Assembly (NCBI GenBank): GCA_024128875.1
Contig: JAMYFF010000001.1
Location: forward strand, 806,001 to 870,000
From: Salinilacustrithrix flava
GTDB lineage: Bacteria; Actinomycetota; Acidimicrobiia; Acidimicrobiales; Salinilacustritrichaceae
Direction: 5' to 3'
DNA length: 64,000 bases
Shown here: positions 43,552 through 51,781 of the stretch, piece by piece
Layout of the letters: each line of letters opens with the position of its first letter
How positions within the stretch are numbered: the stretch's first letter is position 1
Notes under the pieces: generated by a model
Databases searched by the model: none
Told to the model about the DNA's origin: nothing
The model's input: the letters and a program-made list of their open reading frames with translations, nothing else
Translations under genes and position numbers: made by a program

Positions 43552-44475
43552 GTGCTCTTCGCCGCCGAGGACTTCTTCCGCTGGCAGCCGCACCCCGAGA
43601 TCTGGGTGCTGGTCCTCGGGCTCGTCGGGCTCTACACCTACGCCGTCCGCAGCCTCGGCCCCCGTGCCGTGCGGGCCGGCGAACCGGTGGCCACGGCCGC
43701 CCAGAAGCGCTGGTTCGCCCTCGGCATCGCCCTGCTCTGGATCGCCGCCGACTACCCCATGCACGACGTCGGCGAGCAGTACCTGTACTCGGTGCACATG
43801 TTCCAGCACATGATGCTGGCCTTCTTCATCCCACCGGTGATGCTGCTCGCCACCCCCGAGTGGCTGGCTCGCCTGGTCATCGGCAACGGCAACCTGGGCC
43901 GCTGGTTCCTCAAGCTGGCCCGCCCCGTGCCGGCCGCCATCGTGTTCAACGCCGTCCAGCTGCTCACCCACTGGAGCGTCGTCGTCAACGCCAGCGTCGA
44001 GAACGGCCTGCTCCACTACGCCCTGCACACCGTCGTGGTGATCACCGCCTTCGCCGTGTGGATGCCGGTGGTGTCCCCCCTGCCCGAGCTGCGCACCACC
44101 GTCCCGGCCCAGTGCGTGCACCTCTTCCTGATCTCGATCGTGCCGACGGTCCCGGCCGCGTGGCTCGCCCTCGCCGACGGCGTGCTCTACGACGTCTACG
44201 ACCAGCCGGCCCGCCTCTGGGGCATCTCGGCCACCCACGACCAGCAGCTCGCCGGACTCATCATGAAGCTCGGCGGCGGCATGTTCCTGTGGCTCATCAT
44301 CATCGTGCTGTTCTTCCGCTGGAGCGGGAAGCAGGACCACGGCACCACGGCGCGCCGCGCCGTCGTCGCCGAGGACGGCAGCGTCTCCGTCGAAGGTCCC
44401 CCCGCCCTCACCTACGAAGAGGTCACCGAGGCCTTCGAGCGGGCCGCGCCGGCGCCCCGAGAACCCGCTCCGTAG
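43552..44475 (+). CDS. ctaG: CtaG-type cytochrome c oxidase assembly membrane protein
   Basis: This 307-residue protein of about seven helices matches the caa3 CtaG family: YPMHDVGEQYLYSVHMFQHMMLAFFIPPVMLL with conserved histidines, LTHWSVVVN, LLHYALHTVVVITAF and ISATHDQQLAGLIMKLGGG. It probably assists assembly of the caa3 oxidase encoded just upstream. The start is GTG 43552 with a leaderless promoter signature. The C-terminal 45 residues are soluble. Confidence 0.86.
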   Translation: MLFAAEDFFRWQPHPEIWVLVLGLVGLYTYAVRSLGPRAVRAGEPVATAAQKRWFALGIALLWIAADYPMHDVGEQYLYSVHMFQHMMLAFFIPPVMLLATPEWLARLVIGNGNLGRWFLKLARPVPAAIVFNAVQLLTHWSVVVNASVENGLLHYALHTVVVITAFAVWMPVVSPLPELRTTVPAQCVHLFLISIVPTVPAAWLALADGVLYDVYDQPARLWGISATHDQQLAGLIMKLGGGMFLWLIIIVLFFRWSGKQDHGTTARRAVVAEDGSVSVEGPPALTYEEVTEAFERAAPAPREPAP

Positions 44476-44487
44476 TGGCGTCCCGGC

Positions 44488-45189
44488 TCAGCCGGCCGTG
44501 ACGTAGCGCGATCCGGCTCGGTCCCGTCCGACCTCGATCGCCAGCCCGTTCGCCTTGAGCACGTAGGCCATCTGCTGGGCCGTGCGGCGGGGGATGCCGG
44601 CGCCCTCGGCCACGTCCTTGGTGGTCCACTCCGCGGGCAGGCCGTCGGGCAGGAGCGCGACCAGATCGGCGGGGGTGCGCAGGCCGTGCCGGCCGACGAC
44701 GGCGCGCAGGCGGCGGTCCACCGTGCGCCAGCCGCCCCGCCGGCGCCGCAGGGTCGGGTCCTCGACCTTGAGGACGTCGACCTGGACGAGCAGGACCTCG
44801 ATGGTGAGGTTGGGGTGGTCCAGCATGGTCGGCACCGACACGAGCTCGCCGAACACGTCGTGCAGGCAGCCGCGCTTGGGGGACTTGCGGGTCGGCTTGT
44901 CCCGGCGCTCGAGCCAGGACTCCACCGCGATCGGGTGCACGACGTGCACGTGGAAGTCCCCGAGCAACCGGTCGAGCTTGTTGCCCATGGCCGCGAACCC
45001 GCCGGTCTGCACCTCGATGCAGGTGTCACCGCGGACCACGTCGACGACGAAGCCGTCGACGGGCACCTCGAAGCGATCGCCTGGCTCGCTCACCAGGAGC
45101 TTCACCGCCGCGTGCAGGGAGCTCTCGCCCCGGGTGCCGATGCCGCCGCCGTCGGTGTCGACGGGATGCGGCTCGGAGCGGGCAGGCAC
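44488..45189 (-). CDS. possible PD-(D/E)XK-like nuclease fold with C-terminal winged helix
   Basis: The 233-residue protein has an N-terminal block with GFVVDVVRGDTCIEVQTGGF. There, Asp, then Glu-x-Gln spaced like a nuclease D-E-x-Q/K motif, precedes a basic KLDRLLGDFHVHVVHPI. KPTRKSPKRGCLHDVFGELV follows, and residues about 170-230 look like a winged helix (TTKDVAEGAGIPRRTAQQMAYVLKANGLA). I do not know a named family. A nuclease or DNA-binding role is inference. I start at GTG 45189 because CACACT lies six bases upstream; GTG 45219 also has AGGAG and would leave two bases to the divergent gene. Confidence 0.65.
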   Translation of the reverse strand: MPARSEPHPVDTDGGGIGTRGESSLHAAVKLLVSEPGDRFEVPVDGFVVDVVRGDTCIEVQTGGFAAMGNKLDRLLGDFHVHVVHPIAVESWLERRDKPTRKSPKRGCLHDVFGELVSVPTMLDHPNLTIEVLLVQVDVLKVEDPTLRRRRGGWRTVDRRLRAVVGRHGLRTPADLVALLPDGLPAEWTTKDVAEGAGIPRRTAQQMAYVLKANGLAIEVGRDRAGSRYVTAG

Positions 45190-45209
45190 GGACCAAGTGT
45201 GCCGGAACG

Positions 45210-45215
45210 TAGCCT
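45210..45215 (+). promoter_or_regulatory. -10 hexamer for the MshC-like gene (leaderless)
   Basis: TAGCCT is six bases before the GTG at 45222. The -35 region would fall near or inside the start of the divergent gene. Confidence 0.5.
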
Positions 45216-45221
45216 GCACCC

Positions 45222-46319
45222 GTGCTCCTGCGACTCGCCTCCGAACCGCTGCCCTCGCTGTCGAGAGCCCGCATCTACGTCTGCGGCATCACGCCCTACG
45301 ACACGACCCACATCGGCCACGCCGCCACCTTCGTCTGGGTCGACGCCCTGACGCGGGTGCTGGCCCACGTCGGCATCGAGCCCGAGGTCGTGCGCAACAT
45401 CACCGACGTCGACGACGAGCTGATCCGGGAGGCCAACGAGCGGGGCACGACGTGGTCGGCCCTGGCCACCCAGCAGACCTTCCAGTTCGAGGACGACATG
45501 CGCAAGCTGCGGGTGCAGCGGCCGGCGTTCGAGCCGGCGTCACGGGACTACGTGACCGACGTCGTGTTCCTGGCCCGGGTGCTGCTCGACCGGGAGGTGG
45601 CCTACGAGCGCGACGGCTCGGTGTACTTCCGGGCCGGCGACCTGTGGAAGCGGTCGGGTCTCGACCAGGCCGAGGCCGTCGAACTGTATGGCCGGCGGGG
45701 CGGTCGCACCGACGACCCGGCCAAGGACGATCCCGCCGACGCCGCGATCTGGCAGCGCTCGGCCGAGGGGGAGCCGTCGTGGGACTCGCCGTGGGGCCGG
45801 GGTCGCCCGGGCTGGCACGCCGAGTGCGCGGCCATGGCCACCTCCATCCTCGGGCTGTCGATCGACGTCCACGCCGGGGGCGCCGACCTGGCCTACCCGC
45901 ACCACGTCTACGAGCAGGCCATCGTCGAGGCGGCCACGGGCGTCACGCCCTTCGCCCGGCGCTGGATGCACGTCGGCACGGTGCGACGCAACGGCGAGAA
46001 GGTGGCCAAGTCCACCGGGAACCTCGTCTTCGTGATGGATCTGCTGCAGCGTTGGGCGCCCCAGGTGCTGCGCCTCCACCTGCTGGACCGGCCCTGGGCC
46101 GAGGCGTGGGACTTCGACGAGGCCGACCTCGCCGCCACCGCCACCCGCCTCGAGGCCCTGTGGACCGCCGGCAGCACGGCCGGTGGCGACGACGCCGCCG
46201 TCCACGCCGCGCTCGAGGCCCTCATGGACGACCTCGACGTGCCTCGGGCCGTCGACATCGCGATCGACTCCGGTGGCGAGGCCGCCCGCACCGTCGCCAA
46301 GGTCCTGGCGCTCGTCTGA
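45222..46319 (+). CDS. mshC: MshC-like cysteine ligase (cysteinyl-tRNA synthetase family)
   Basis: This 365-residue class I synthetase-like enzyme has VCGITPYDTTHIGHAAT, close to the MshC version of the HIGH region. The zinc-binding residues include its Cys and GWHAECAAMA. The second ATP motif is changed to EKVAKSTGN (usual KMSKS). LMDDLDVPRAVDIA near the end is typical of MshC, and no full anticodon-binding region is present. MshC joins cysteine to GlcN-inositol in mycothiol synthesis. At 365 residues it is shorter than usual (about 410), so a tRNA-unrelated ligase of another kind is possible. It starts at GTG 45222. Confidence 0.65.
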   Translation: MLLRLASEPLPSLSRARIYVCGITPYDTTHIGHAATFVWVDALTRVLAHVGIEPEVVRNITDVDDELIREANERGTTWSALATQQTFQFEDDMRKLRVQRPAFEPASRDYVTDVVFLARVLLDREVAYERDGSVYFRAGDLWKRSGLDQAEAVELYGRRGGRTDDPAKDDPADAAIWQRSAEGEPSWDSPWGRGRPGWHAECAAMATSILGLSIDVHAGGADLAYPHHVYEQAIVEAATGVTPFARRWMHVGTVRRNGEKVAKSTGNLVFVMDLLQRWAPQVLRLHLLDRPWAEAWDFDEADLAATATRLEALWTAGSTAGGDDAAVHAALEALMDDLDVPRAVDIAIDSGGEAARTVAKVLALV

Positions 46320-46324
46320 TCTGA

Positions 46325-46370
46325 AAACTGGCAGTCGAGGTGTAGCGCGCTACAGCAGTGCTGCCAGTTT
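46325..46370. terminator. nested inverted repeat between convergent genes
   Basis: AAACTGGCAG (46325-46334) and CTGCCAGTTT (46361-46370) are perfect inverse copies. A second perfect palindrome, TGTAGCGCGCTACA, lies in the loop at 46341-46354. It sits between the convergent ends of the MshC-like gene and the ABC permease, so a bidirectional terminator is likely; T-rich tails are short. Confidence 0.6.
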
Positions 46371-46375
46371 CGGGC

Positions 46376-47119
46376 TCAGCGGGCCGGGGACCAGCGGAAC
46401 GTCCTGGCCGCGACCAGCGGCAGGGCGACGGCCCACACGGCGAGCACGACCCACGCCCGGCCGGGCCCCGTGGCACCGTCGAATCCCGCTCGCACCAGGT
46501 CGACCAGGGCGGACGACGGCAGGGCTTCGGCGAACCGGCGCAGCGGATCGGGCAGCTCGGCGAGCGGGATCACGAACCCGCCGAGCAGCAGCAGGACGAT
46601 GTAGAGGCCGTTGGCCAGGGCGAGGGTGATCTCGGCGCGCAGCGTGCCGGCCATCCACAGGCCGAGTCCGGCGAACGCGGCGGTGCCCAGCACGACTGCG
46701 CCGAGCAGGGGCACGAGGTCGAGCGACGGGTCCCATCCGAGCACCAGGGCGACCGGCACGAGCACGGCGGCTTGGATCACCTCGACCACGACGACGGCGC
46801 CGATCTTGGCGGCGAGCAGGCGGGGCCGGCCGAGGGGCGTGGTGCCGAGGCGCTTGAGCACGCCGTAGGACCGCTCGAAGCCGGTGGCGATGGCGAGGCC
46901 GGTCATGGCCATCGACATGATGGCCAGGGCGAGGACGCCCGGGGCCAGCACGTCGACCGGTTGGTCGCCGGGTCCGAGCAGGGCGTCGAGGGGCAGGACG
47001 TCGACGAGGGAGAAGAAGACCAGCAGCCCGATCGGGATGCCGAGCGTGAGCAGCAGGGACTCCTTGTTGCGCAGCGTGAGGGTCAGCTCGGTGCGCAGCT
47101 GGGCCCGGAGCGCCCTCAC
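46376..47119 (-). CDS. ABC-2-type transporter permease
   Basis: This 247-residue protein has six helices in the ABC-2 pattern: an N-terminal basic LRTELTLTLRNKESLLLTL, GFERSYGVLKRLGTTPLGRPRLLAAK as the cytoplasmic coupling loop, and GGFVIPLAELPDPLRRFAEALPSS near the end. It pairs with the ATPase whose stop it overlaps by four bases (GTG at 47119). The pair probably exports a drug, lipid or polymer; the substrate is unknown. Confidence 0.87.
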   Translation of the reverse strand: MRALRAQLRTELTLTLRNKESLLLTLGIPIGLLVFFSLVDVLPLDALLGPGDQPVDVLAPGVLALAIMSMAMTGLAIATGFERSYGVLKRLGTTPLGRPRLLAAKIGAVVVVEVIQAAVLVPVALVLGWDPSLDLVPLLGAVVLGTAAFAGLGLWMAGTLRAEITLALANGLYIVLLLLGGFVIPLAELPDPLRRFAEALPSSALVDLVRAGFDGATGPGRAWVVLAVWAVALPLVAARTFRWSPAR

Positions 47120-48081
47120 GATCGCCGCCCGCGGCGTCCGCGCCGCTTCGGCTCCATCGCCCGCCGCACGTCGGGCTCGGCCTCGTCGGCGGTGAGCAGG
47201 AGGAACACGTCCTCGAGCCGCTGTCGCCCGGCCCGGAGGTCGCCGAGGGCGACGTCGTGGTTGGCCAGCCAGCCGGTGAGCTTGGCGGCCAGGTGGGAGT
47301 CGTGGCCCCCGTCGGCGACGACGTACTCCCCGGGTGCGACCTCGGTGACGTCGGCCCCGAGGTGCTGGCCGAGGGCGTCGACGTCGAGCTCGGGGACGGC
47401 GGAGAACCGCACCTCGCCGCTGGTGCCGGACCGCAGCTCGTCGAGCGTGCCGGTGGCCACGACCTTCCCGCGGTCGACGATGACGACCCGATCGGCCACC
47501 TTCTCGGCCTCGTCCAGCTCGTGGGTGCAGAGCACGACGGCGCACCCCCCGTCGGCCAGCTCCCGGACGATCTGGCGGATGACCTGGCGGCCCCGCACGT
47601 CGACCCCCGCGGTCGGCTCGTCGAGGAACGCGACCTGGGGGCGCCCGACGAGGGCCATCGCCAGGCTCAGCCGCTGCTGCTCGCCGCCGGACAGCTGGCG
47701 CCAGGTGGCGCCGGCCCGGTCGGCGAGGCCGACCCGCTCGAGCAGGGCGTCGGGGTCGGCCGGGTCGTCGTACATGGCGGCGAGCAGGTGCAGCATCTCG
47801 GGCGGGCGGATGCCGGGGTAGACGCCACCGTCCTGGAGCATCACGCCGATGCGCCCGACGATCCGGTCGCGCTCGGTGCCGGGGTCGTGGCCGAGCACCC
47901 GCACCCGTCCGGCGTGGGGGCGCCCGTACCCCTCGAGCACCTCGACCGTGCTGGTCTTGCCCGCGCCGTTCGGGCCGAGCAGGGCCAGGACCTCGCCCGC
48001 GTCGGCGGTGAAGCTCACGTCGTCCACGGCCACCAGGTCCCCGTGGCGGACGACGAGGTGCTCGACGCTGACGGCGGACAT
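47116..48081 (-). CDS. ABC transporter ATP-binding protein (DrrA-like)
   Basis: This 321-residue ATPase has Walker A GPNGAGKT near residue 39, the Q-loop VMLQDGGVYPG, signature LSGGEQQRLSLAMAL, Walker B VAFLDEPTAGVD and the switch His in CTHELDEAEKVADRV. A C-terminal extension of about 90 residues follows, as in DrrA-type exporters. TAGCGT lies seven bases before the ATG at 48081, which I prefer to the in-frame GTG at 48090. Confidence 0.9.
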   Translation of the reverse strand: MSAVSVEHLVVRHGDLVAVDDVSFTADAGEVLALLGPNGAGKTSTVEVLEGYGRPHAGRVRVLGHDPGTERDRIVGRIGVMLQDGGVYPGIRPPEMLHLLAAMYDDPADPDALLERVGLADRAGATWRQLSGGEQQRLSLAMALVGRPQVAFLDEPTAGVDVRGRQVIRQIVRELADGGCAVVLCTHELDEAEKVADRVVIVDRGKVVATGTLDELRSGTSGEVRFSAVPELDVDALGQHLGADVTEVAPGEYVVADGGHDSHLAAKLTGWLANHDVALGDLRAGRQRLEDVFLLLTADEAEPDVRRAMEPKRRGRRGRRS

Positions 48082-48201
48082 CTCGGACACGCTAGGGAGT
48101 CGAGCCGCCAGGCGAGGCGACCCGTGTCACGGGCCCTGTGGCGGCGGAGCCGTCACGTCGAACTGCAGCTGGACGTGACGTGTCGAGCAGTCCAAAGGAT
48201 G

Positions 48202-49587
48202 TCAGGTCTGCAGACGATCCAGCGACCGGGCCGTCTCGACCATCAGGCGGTAGATGCCGAGCACCTTGCGGTCGTAGTTCGGGTCGGTGGCCCACACGCC
48301 GGTGAGGCCGGTCCAGCGCGAGCAGCACCCGCGCACGCCCACCCGCTCCGGCGCCACGAGCGGGTTCGGCGGTGCGGCCAGCTGGGCCGACGTGAGGGCC
48401 GGGTCGGCGTAAGCCCGGAGCAGGTGGAGGTGGGCGCGCACGCCGGCGTCGAGGTCGGGGAACCGGAAGCCGCAGGCGGGCGCGCAGTGGTCGTACGCGC
48501 CGATGCCGGCGAAGTTGAACCCCCGGGCGTGCCCGGAGGTGAACCCGCCGGTCTCGAGGATGGCCTGGGCGAAGGCGATGTCGGCGGTGACGCCTTCCTC
48601 GGCACCGATGGCGAGGTAGGCGTCGACGATGGCGGTGATCGGCGCGAAGGGCGGGTCGGCGGCGTAGTAGGTGCGGTACCAGGCGACCAGGTCGCCGGCG
48701 TCGAGCACGGGGAGCCCGAGGATGGCCGGCCCGACCTGCCGCCTCGCCTCCTCGGCCTGGGCGATCGCCCGCGCCAGATCGGCGCGCGCGAGGAGGTGGC
48801 CCCGCTCGGCCTCGTGTCGCTCGCGCTCGGCTACCAGGTGCACAGCGGTCGCCTCCTCCTCGACGTGGATGGCATCGCGCAGGGCGTCGACGGCCTGGTC
48901 GAAGGTGCGATCGACGTGGTCGGTGACCACGTCCCGCAGCTCCCGGTCGCGGAGGTCGTCGAGCGTCTCGGGGCCCTCGATGGGCTCCAGGCCGGCCGGG
49001 TCGCCGTACATGAGGGCGTTGACGGCGAGGACGTCGAGGCGGGACCGGGCGGCGACGGCCTGGTCGACCGCCGCCCGTCGAGCGTCGATGGCGCCGCGCA
49101 TCGCGTCGCGGGTGGCCGCGGCGCGCTCCTGCGCGGCGATGGCCGGCAGGGCGGCGGCGACCAGACGCCGGCGGGCGGAGGTGACGTCGATGTCGGCGAG
49201 GGCGGCGTTCAGCCCCGGCGTCGGGTCGGGGAGGATGACCACGGGGAGCTCCTCGGGCACGGGAAGCTCGCCGCCGTCGGGCGGGAACCCCTCGGGTGGG
49301 AGCCCGTCCGGCGGGAGGGCCTCCTCCGGCGGTGGGGCGCCGGGTCCGGTGGCCCCGGGCGGGATGACGCCGAAGTCGCCGTCGGGGAGCACGATCGTGG
49401 TCGGCGGGGGCGGTTGCGTGGTCGAGGTCGCGGCCGGGTCCTCGGTGGGCTCGCCCGCCGGCGAGGGCTCGGCCTCCTGGGCGCCGGCGAGGCCCGCGCC
49501 GAGGGCGAGCGCGACGAGGACCGAGCCGGCGAGCACCAGGGCGCGCCGGGCCGTGCGGGCGCGCGCCAGCGCATGGTCCTCGTTCAC
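48202..49587 (-). CDS. secreted glucosaminidase-type cell-wall hydrolase with coiled coil
   Basis: This 461-residue protein has an N-terminal signal-like helix (RRALVLAGSVLVALALGAGLAGA), a Pro-rich linker at about 45-125, and a helical region at about 125-295 that looks like a coiled coil. The C-terminal glucosaminidase-like domain follows, with YLAIGAEEGVTADIAFAQAILETGGF (the Glu of ILETGGF as general acid) and GFNFAGIGAYDHC. It probably cleaves peptidoglycan glycan strands. The coiled coil resembles regulators of septal hydrolases and could hold the enzyme inactive. The GTG at 49587 is leaderless by the TAGCCT-N6 rule. Confidence 0.78.
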   Translation of the reverse strand: MNEDHALARARTARRALVLAGSVLVALALGAGLAGAQEAEPSPAGEPTEDPAATSTTQPPPPTTIVLPDGDFGVIPPGATGPGAPPPEEALPPDGLPPEGFPPDGGELPVPEELPVVILPDPTPGLNAALADIDVTSARRRLVAAALPAIAAQERAAATRDAMRGAIDARRAAVDQAVAARSRLDVLAVNALMYGDPAGLEPIEGPETLDDLRDRELRDVVTDHVDRTFDQAVDALRDAIHVEEEATAVHLVAERERHEAERGHLLARADLARAIAQAEEARRQVGPAILGLPVLDAGDLVAWYRTYYAADPPFAPITAIVDAYLAIGAEEGVTADIAFAQAILETGGFTSGHARGFNFAGIGAYDHCAPACGFRFPDLDAGVRAHLHLLRAYADPALTSAQLAAPPNPLVAPERVGVRGCCSRWTGLTGVWATDPNYDRKVLGIYRLMVETARSLDRLQT

Positions 49588-49593
49588 GCGCGA

Positions 49594-49599
49594 AGGCTA
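49594..49599 (-). promoter_or_regulatory. -10 hexamer for the glucosaminidase gene (leaderless)
   Basis: TAGCCT on the minus strand lies six bases before the GTG at 49587. Confidence 0.5.
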
Positions 49600-49644
49600 C
49601 GCCGGGGGGTGACGAGGGCTGGGGGAGCGTGGCAACGTGGCGCC

Positions 49645-50241
49645 GTGGGAGCACAGGACCTGGTGGCGGCCGCGGCGGACTACGCGCGGGAGGTCCACGC
49701 CGCCGACACCCGCAAGGGCAGCGGCGAGCCGTACTTCGAGGGTCACCTCGCGCCGGTCGCCGACACCGTCGCCGCCCACGGCGGGACGCCGGAGCAGGTC
49801 GCGGCGGCCTACCTGCACGACGCCGCCGAGGACCACGGCGGCCAGGCCCGCCTCGACGACATCCGCGCCCGGTTCGGCGACGCCGTGGCCGACATCGTCG
49901 CCGACCTGTCCGACTCGCTGGTCGACACCGACGCCGGCGAGCAGAAGGCCGACTGGCACGTGCGCAAGCGGGCGTACCTGGCCGCCATGCGCGCCAAGCC
50001 GGACGCGTCGCTCGCCGTGGCCGCGGCCGACAAGCTGCACAACGCCACCGCCATCGTCGAGGACCACGAGCGCGTCGGCGAGGAGCTGTGGTCGCGCTTC
50101 ACCACCGGCAGCGGCGAGGACCAGCGCTGGTACTACGAGTCCCTGGTGTCGGTGCTCACGGAGCGCCTGCCCGACCACCCGACGGTCGTGCGCCTGGTCG
50201 ACGTCGTCCGCCGCCTCGGCGAGCGCCTCGACGCCCGCTGA
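49645..50241 (+). CDS. HD-domain phosphohydrolase
   Basis: This 198-residue protein shows an HD signature: HLAPVADTVAAHGG, then AAAYLHDAAEDHGG near residue 55 with His-Asp, and AAADKLHNATAIVEDH near 132 with the last Asp. The spacing resembles the hydrolase half of RelA/SpoT proteins, but no synthetase or TGS domain follows. It may act on a nucleotide, perhaps (p)ppGpp as in small alarmone hydrolases. The start is GTG 49645; a CAACGT hexamer lies six bases upstream. Confidence 0.8.
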   Translation: MGAQDLVAAAADYAREVHAADTRKGSGEPYFEGHLAPVADTVAAHGGTPEQVAAAYLHDAAEDHGGQARLDDIRARFGDAVADIVADLSDSLVDTDAGEQKADWHVRKRAYLAAMRAKPDASLAVAAADKLHNATAIVEDHERVGEELWSRFTTGSGEDQRWYYESLVSVLTERLPDHPTVVRLVDVVRRLGERLDAR

Positions 50242-50325
50242 GGTCCGTCCCGCCAGGACCGTTCCGGGCCGCGGTGCACGCACCGGCGGCGTGTGGAGCG
50301 TCCCCGAACGGACGGTGCTCGTCGT

Positions 50326-51693
50326 TCAGGGCTCGGGCAGCTCGTGGGGCGGGGGCCGGCCCGATGAGGCGCCCTGGCCGTAGTCGTCGGGGATGCCGCC
50401 GGGTCGCCACGACCGGGCCTGGCAGGTGAACACGTCGATGGCGGCGTAGTCGGCGGCCGGCGTGTCGAGGTCCGGCCAGCCGCCGTCGCCGTAGGGCGGG
50501 TCGATGCGGCAGTCGACGTCGTTCACGACCACGCCCCACGCCACGCCGAGGTGGAGCCGGCCGGTGGTGGCGGCGTTGGTGATGTCCGGCTCGGCCACGG
50601 TGACGGACACGAGGGCGAGCAGCACCTGGGAGCCGAGCAGGGCCCCGACGTGCCAGGTCAGGGTGCGGGGGCTGGCGGCGAGCAGGACCGCGACGCAGAG
50701 CAGCACCGGCAGCAGGTGCACCGGCTTCCAGGGGAAGCGGAGGAACAGCAGCTCGGCCACGACGGCCACCAGGACGGTGAACCGCACGAGCACGCTGGTG
50801 CGGGCCAGGCGCAGGCCGGCGAGCAGGACCGGGACCAGCGCGACGAGGACGACGAGGGAGAACACGCCGAAGAAGGCGATGTTCTTGACGCCCCAGCGCC
50901 CGACCATGGCGGCGAAGCCGGTGGTCTCGAACTCGTTGACCAGGAAGCGGCCGGTGCGCCCCACCGACAGCCAGGACGGGACGAACCAGAGGAGGCCGAC
51001 GGCGGCGGTCACCCCACCGGTGACGAGCCCGTCGCGCCAGCGGGTGCGGGGCGCCGGTCGCACCGCACGAACCCCGTCGAGCCCGCCCCGCTCGCCGACC
51101 AGCTCGGCGAGCAGGTACGCCCAGACCAGGAACGCCGTGGTGGACCGGAACGCGATGGCGGTGGCGAAGGCGAGGCCGGCGAGCACGCGGCGGTCGTGGC
51201 GGGCGGCGAGCACGCCGGCCAGGAGCAGGCCGAGGGCGAACACGTAGTCCCCGAGCGAGGTGGCGGCGAGCCAGAACCAGGGCTGGGTGGCCACGACGAC
51301 CACGGCGATGCGTGCCCGGCGCTCGCCGAGCTCGTCGGCGACCAGGCGGCCGAGCAGCACCAGCAGGATCACGGCCATGACGGCCGAGGCGAGGCTCACC
51401 GCGGTCGGCCCGCCGATGCGGTCGAGCACGCCGACCAGTCCCTCGTAGGGCAGCGCACCCGGTGGTCGTGAGTACCGGTATCGGCCCTCGAGCAGGGACT
51501 CGCCGCTGCGCAGCACGTTCGTGATGTCGACGTCGGTGCCGTAGCCCAGGACCGTGAACGGCAGGTAGAGCAGCCCGCTCAGCAGGGCGAGCCGGGTCGA
51601 CGTGAGGTCCGGCCAGCGACGGTCGGGTTCGTCCTCGAGGACCGGCAGCGGCCTGTGGTCCAGCCCGTGGGGCCGTGCCTCCGCCTCGGTCAT
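50326..51693 (-). CDS. polytopic membrane protein, possible GT-C-type glycosyltransferase
   Basis: This 455-residue protein has roughly ten hydrophobic segments. An early extracytoplasmic loop carries GTDVDITNVLRSGESLLEGRYRYSRPPGALPYE with Asp-Val-Asp, a pattern of GT-C enzymes that use polyprenyl-phosphate sugars. The C-terminal 80 residues are soluble and contain two cysteines. I cannot name a family with certainty. TACCGT lies eight bases before the ATG at 51693. It diverges from the SDR gene. Confidence 0.65.
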   Translation of the reverse strand: MTEAEARPHGLDHRPLPVLEDEPDRRWPDLTSTRLALLSGLLYLPFTVLGYGTDVDITNVLRSGESLLEGRYRYSRPPGALPYEGLVGVLDRIGGPTAVSLASAVMAVILLVLLGRLVADELGERRARIAVVVVATQPWFWLAATSLGDYVFALGLLLAGVLAARHDRRVLAGLAFATAIAFRSTTAFLVWAYLLAELVGERGGLDGVRAVRPAPRTRWRDGLVTGGVTAAVGLLWFVPSWLSVGRTGRFLVNEFETTGFAAMVGRWGVKNIAFFGVFSLVVLVALVPVLLAGLRLARTSVLVRFTVLVAVVAELLFLRFPWKPVHLLPVLLCVAVLLAASPRTLTWHVGALLGSQVLLALVSVTVAEPDITNAATTGRLHLGVAWGVVVNDVDCRIDPPYGDGGWPDLDTPAADYAAIDVFTCQARSWRPGGIPDDYGQGASSGRPPPHELPEP

Positions 51694-51721
51694 CGCCCGG
51701 CACGGTACCGGGCCGGTACCC

Positions 51722-51737
51722 TTGACCGCCCGGTCAA
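51722..51737. promoter_or_regulatory. TTGACCG-CC-CGGTCAA operator-like palindrome
   Basis: A perfect 7-bp inverted repeat with a 2-base centre lies directly after TACCCT (51717-51722) and 44 bases before the SDR start. This form is typical of TetR-family operators, and the position would block transcription of the SDR gene. Confidence 0.6.
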
Positions 51738-51781
51738 GTCCGTCCCTCGGGGCGGCCGCACGACGTCCGTAGGGGGACACC

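Noticed and set aside
47257..50241. 994-codon plus-strand open frame
   Set aside because: Only the last 198 codons from 49645 form the HD protein; upstream it is antisense to the ABC ATPase and glucosaminidase.
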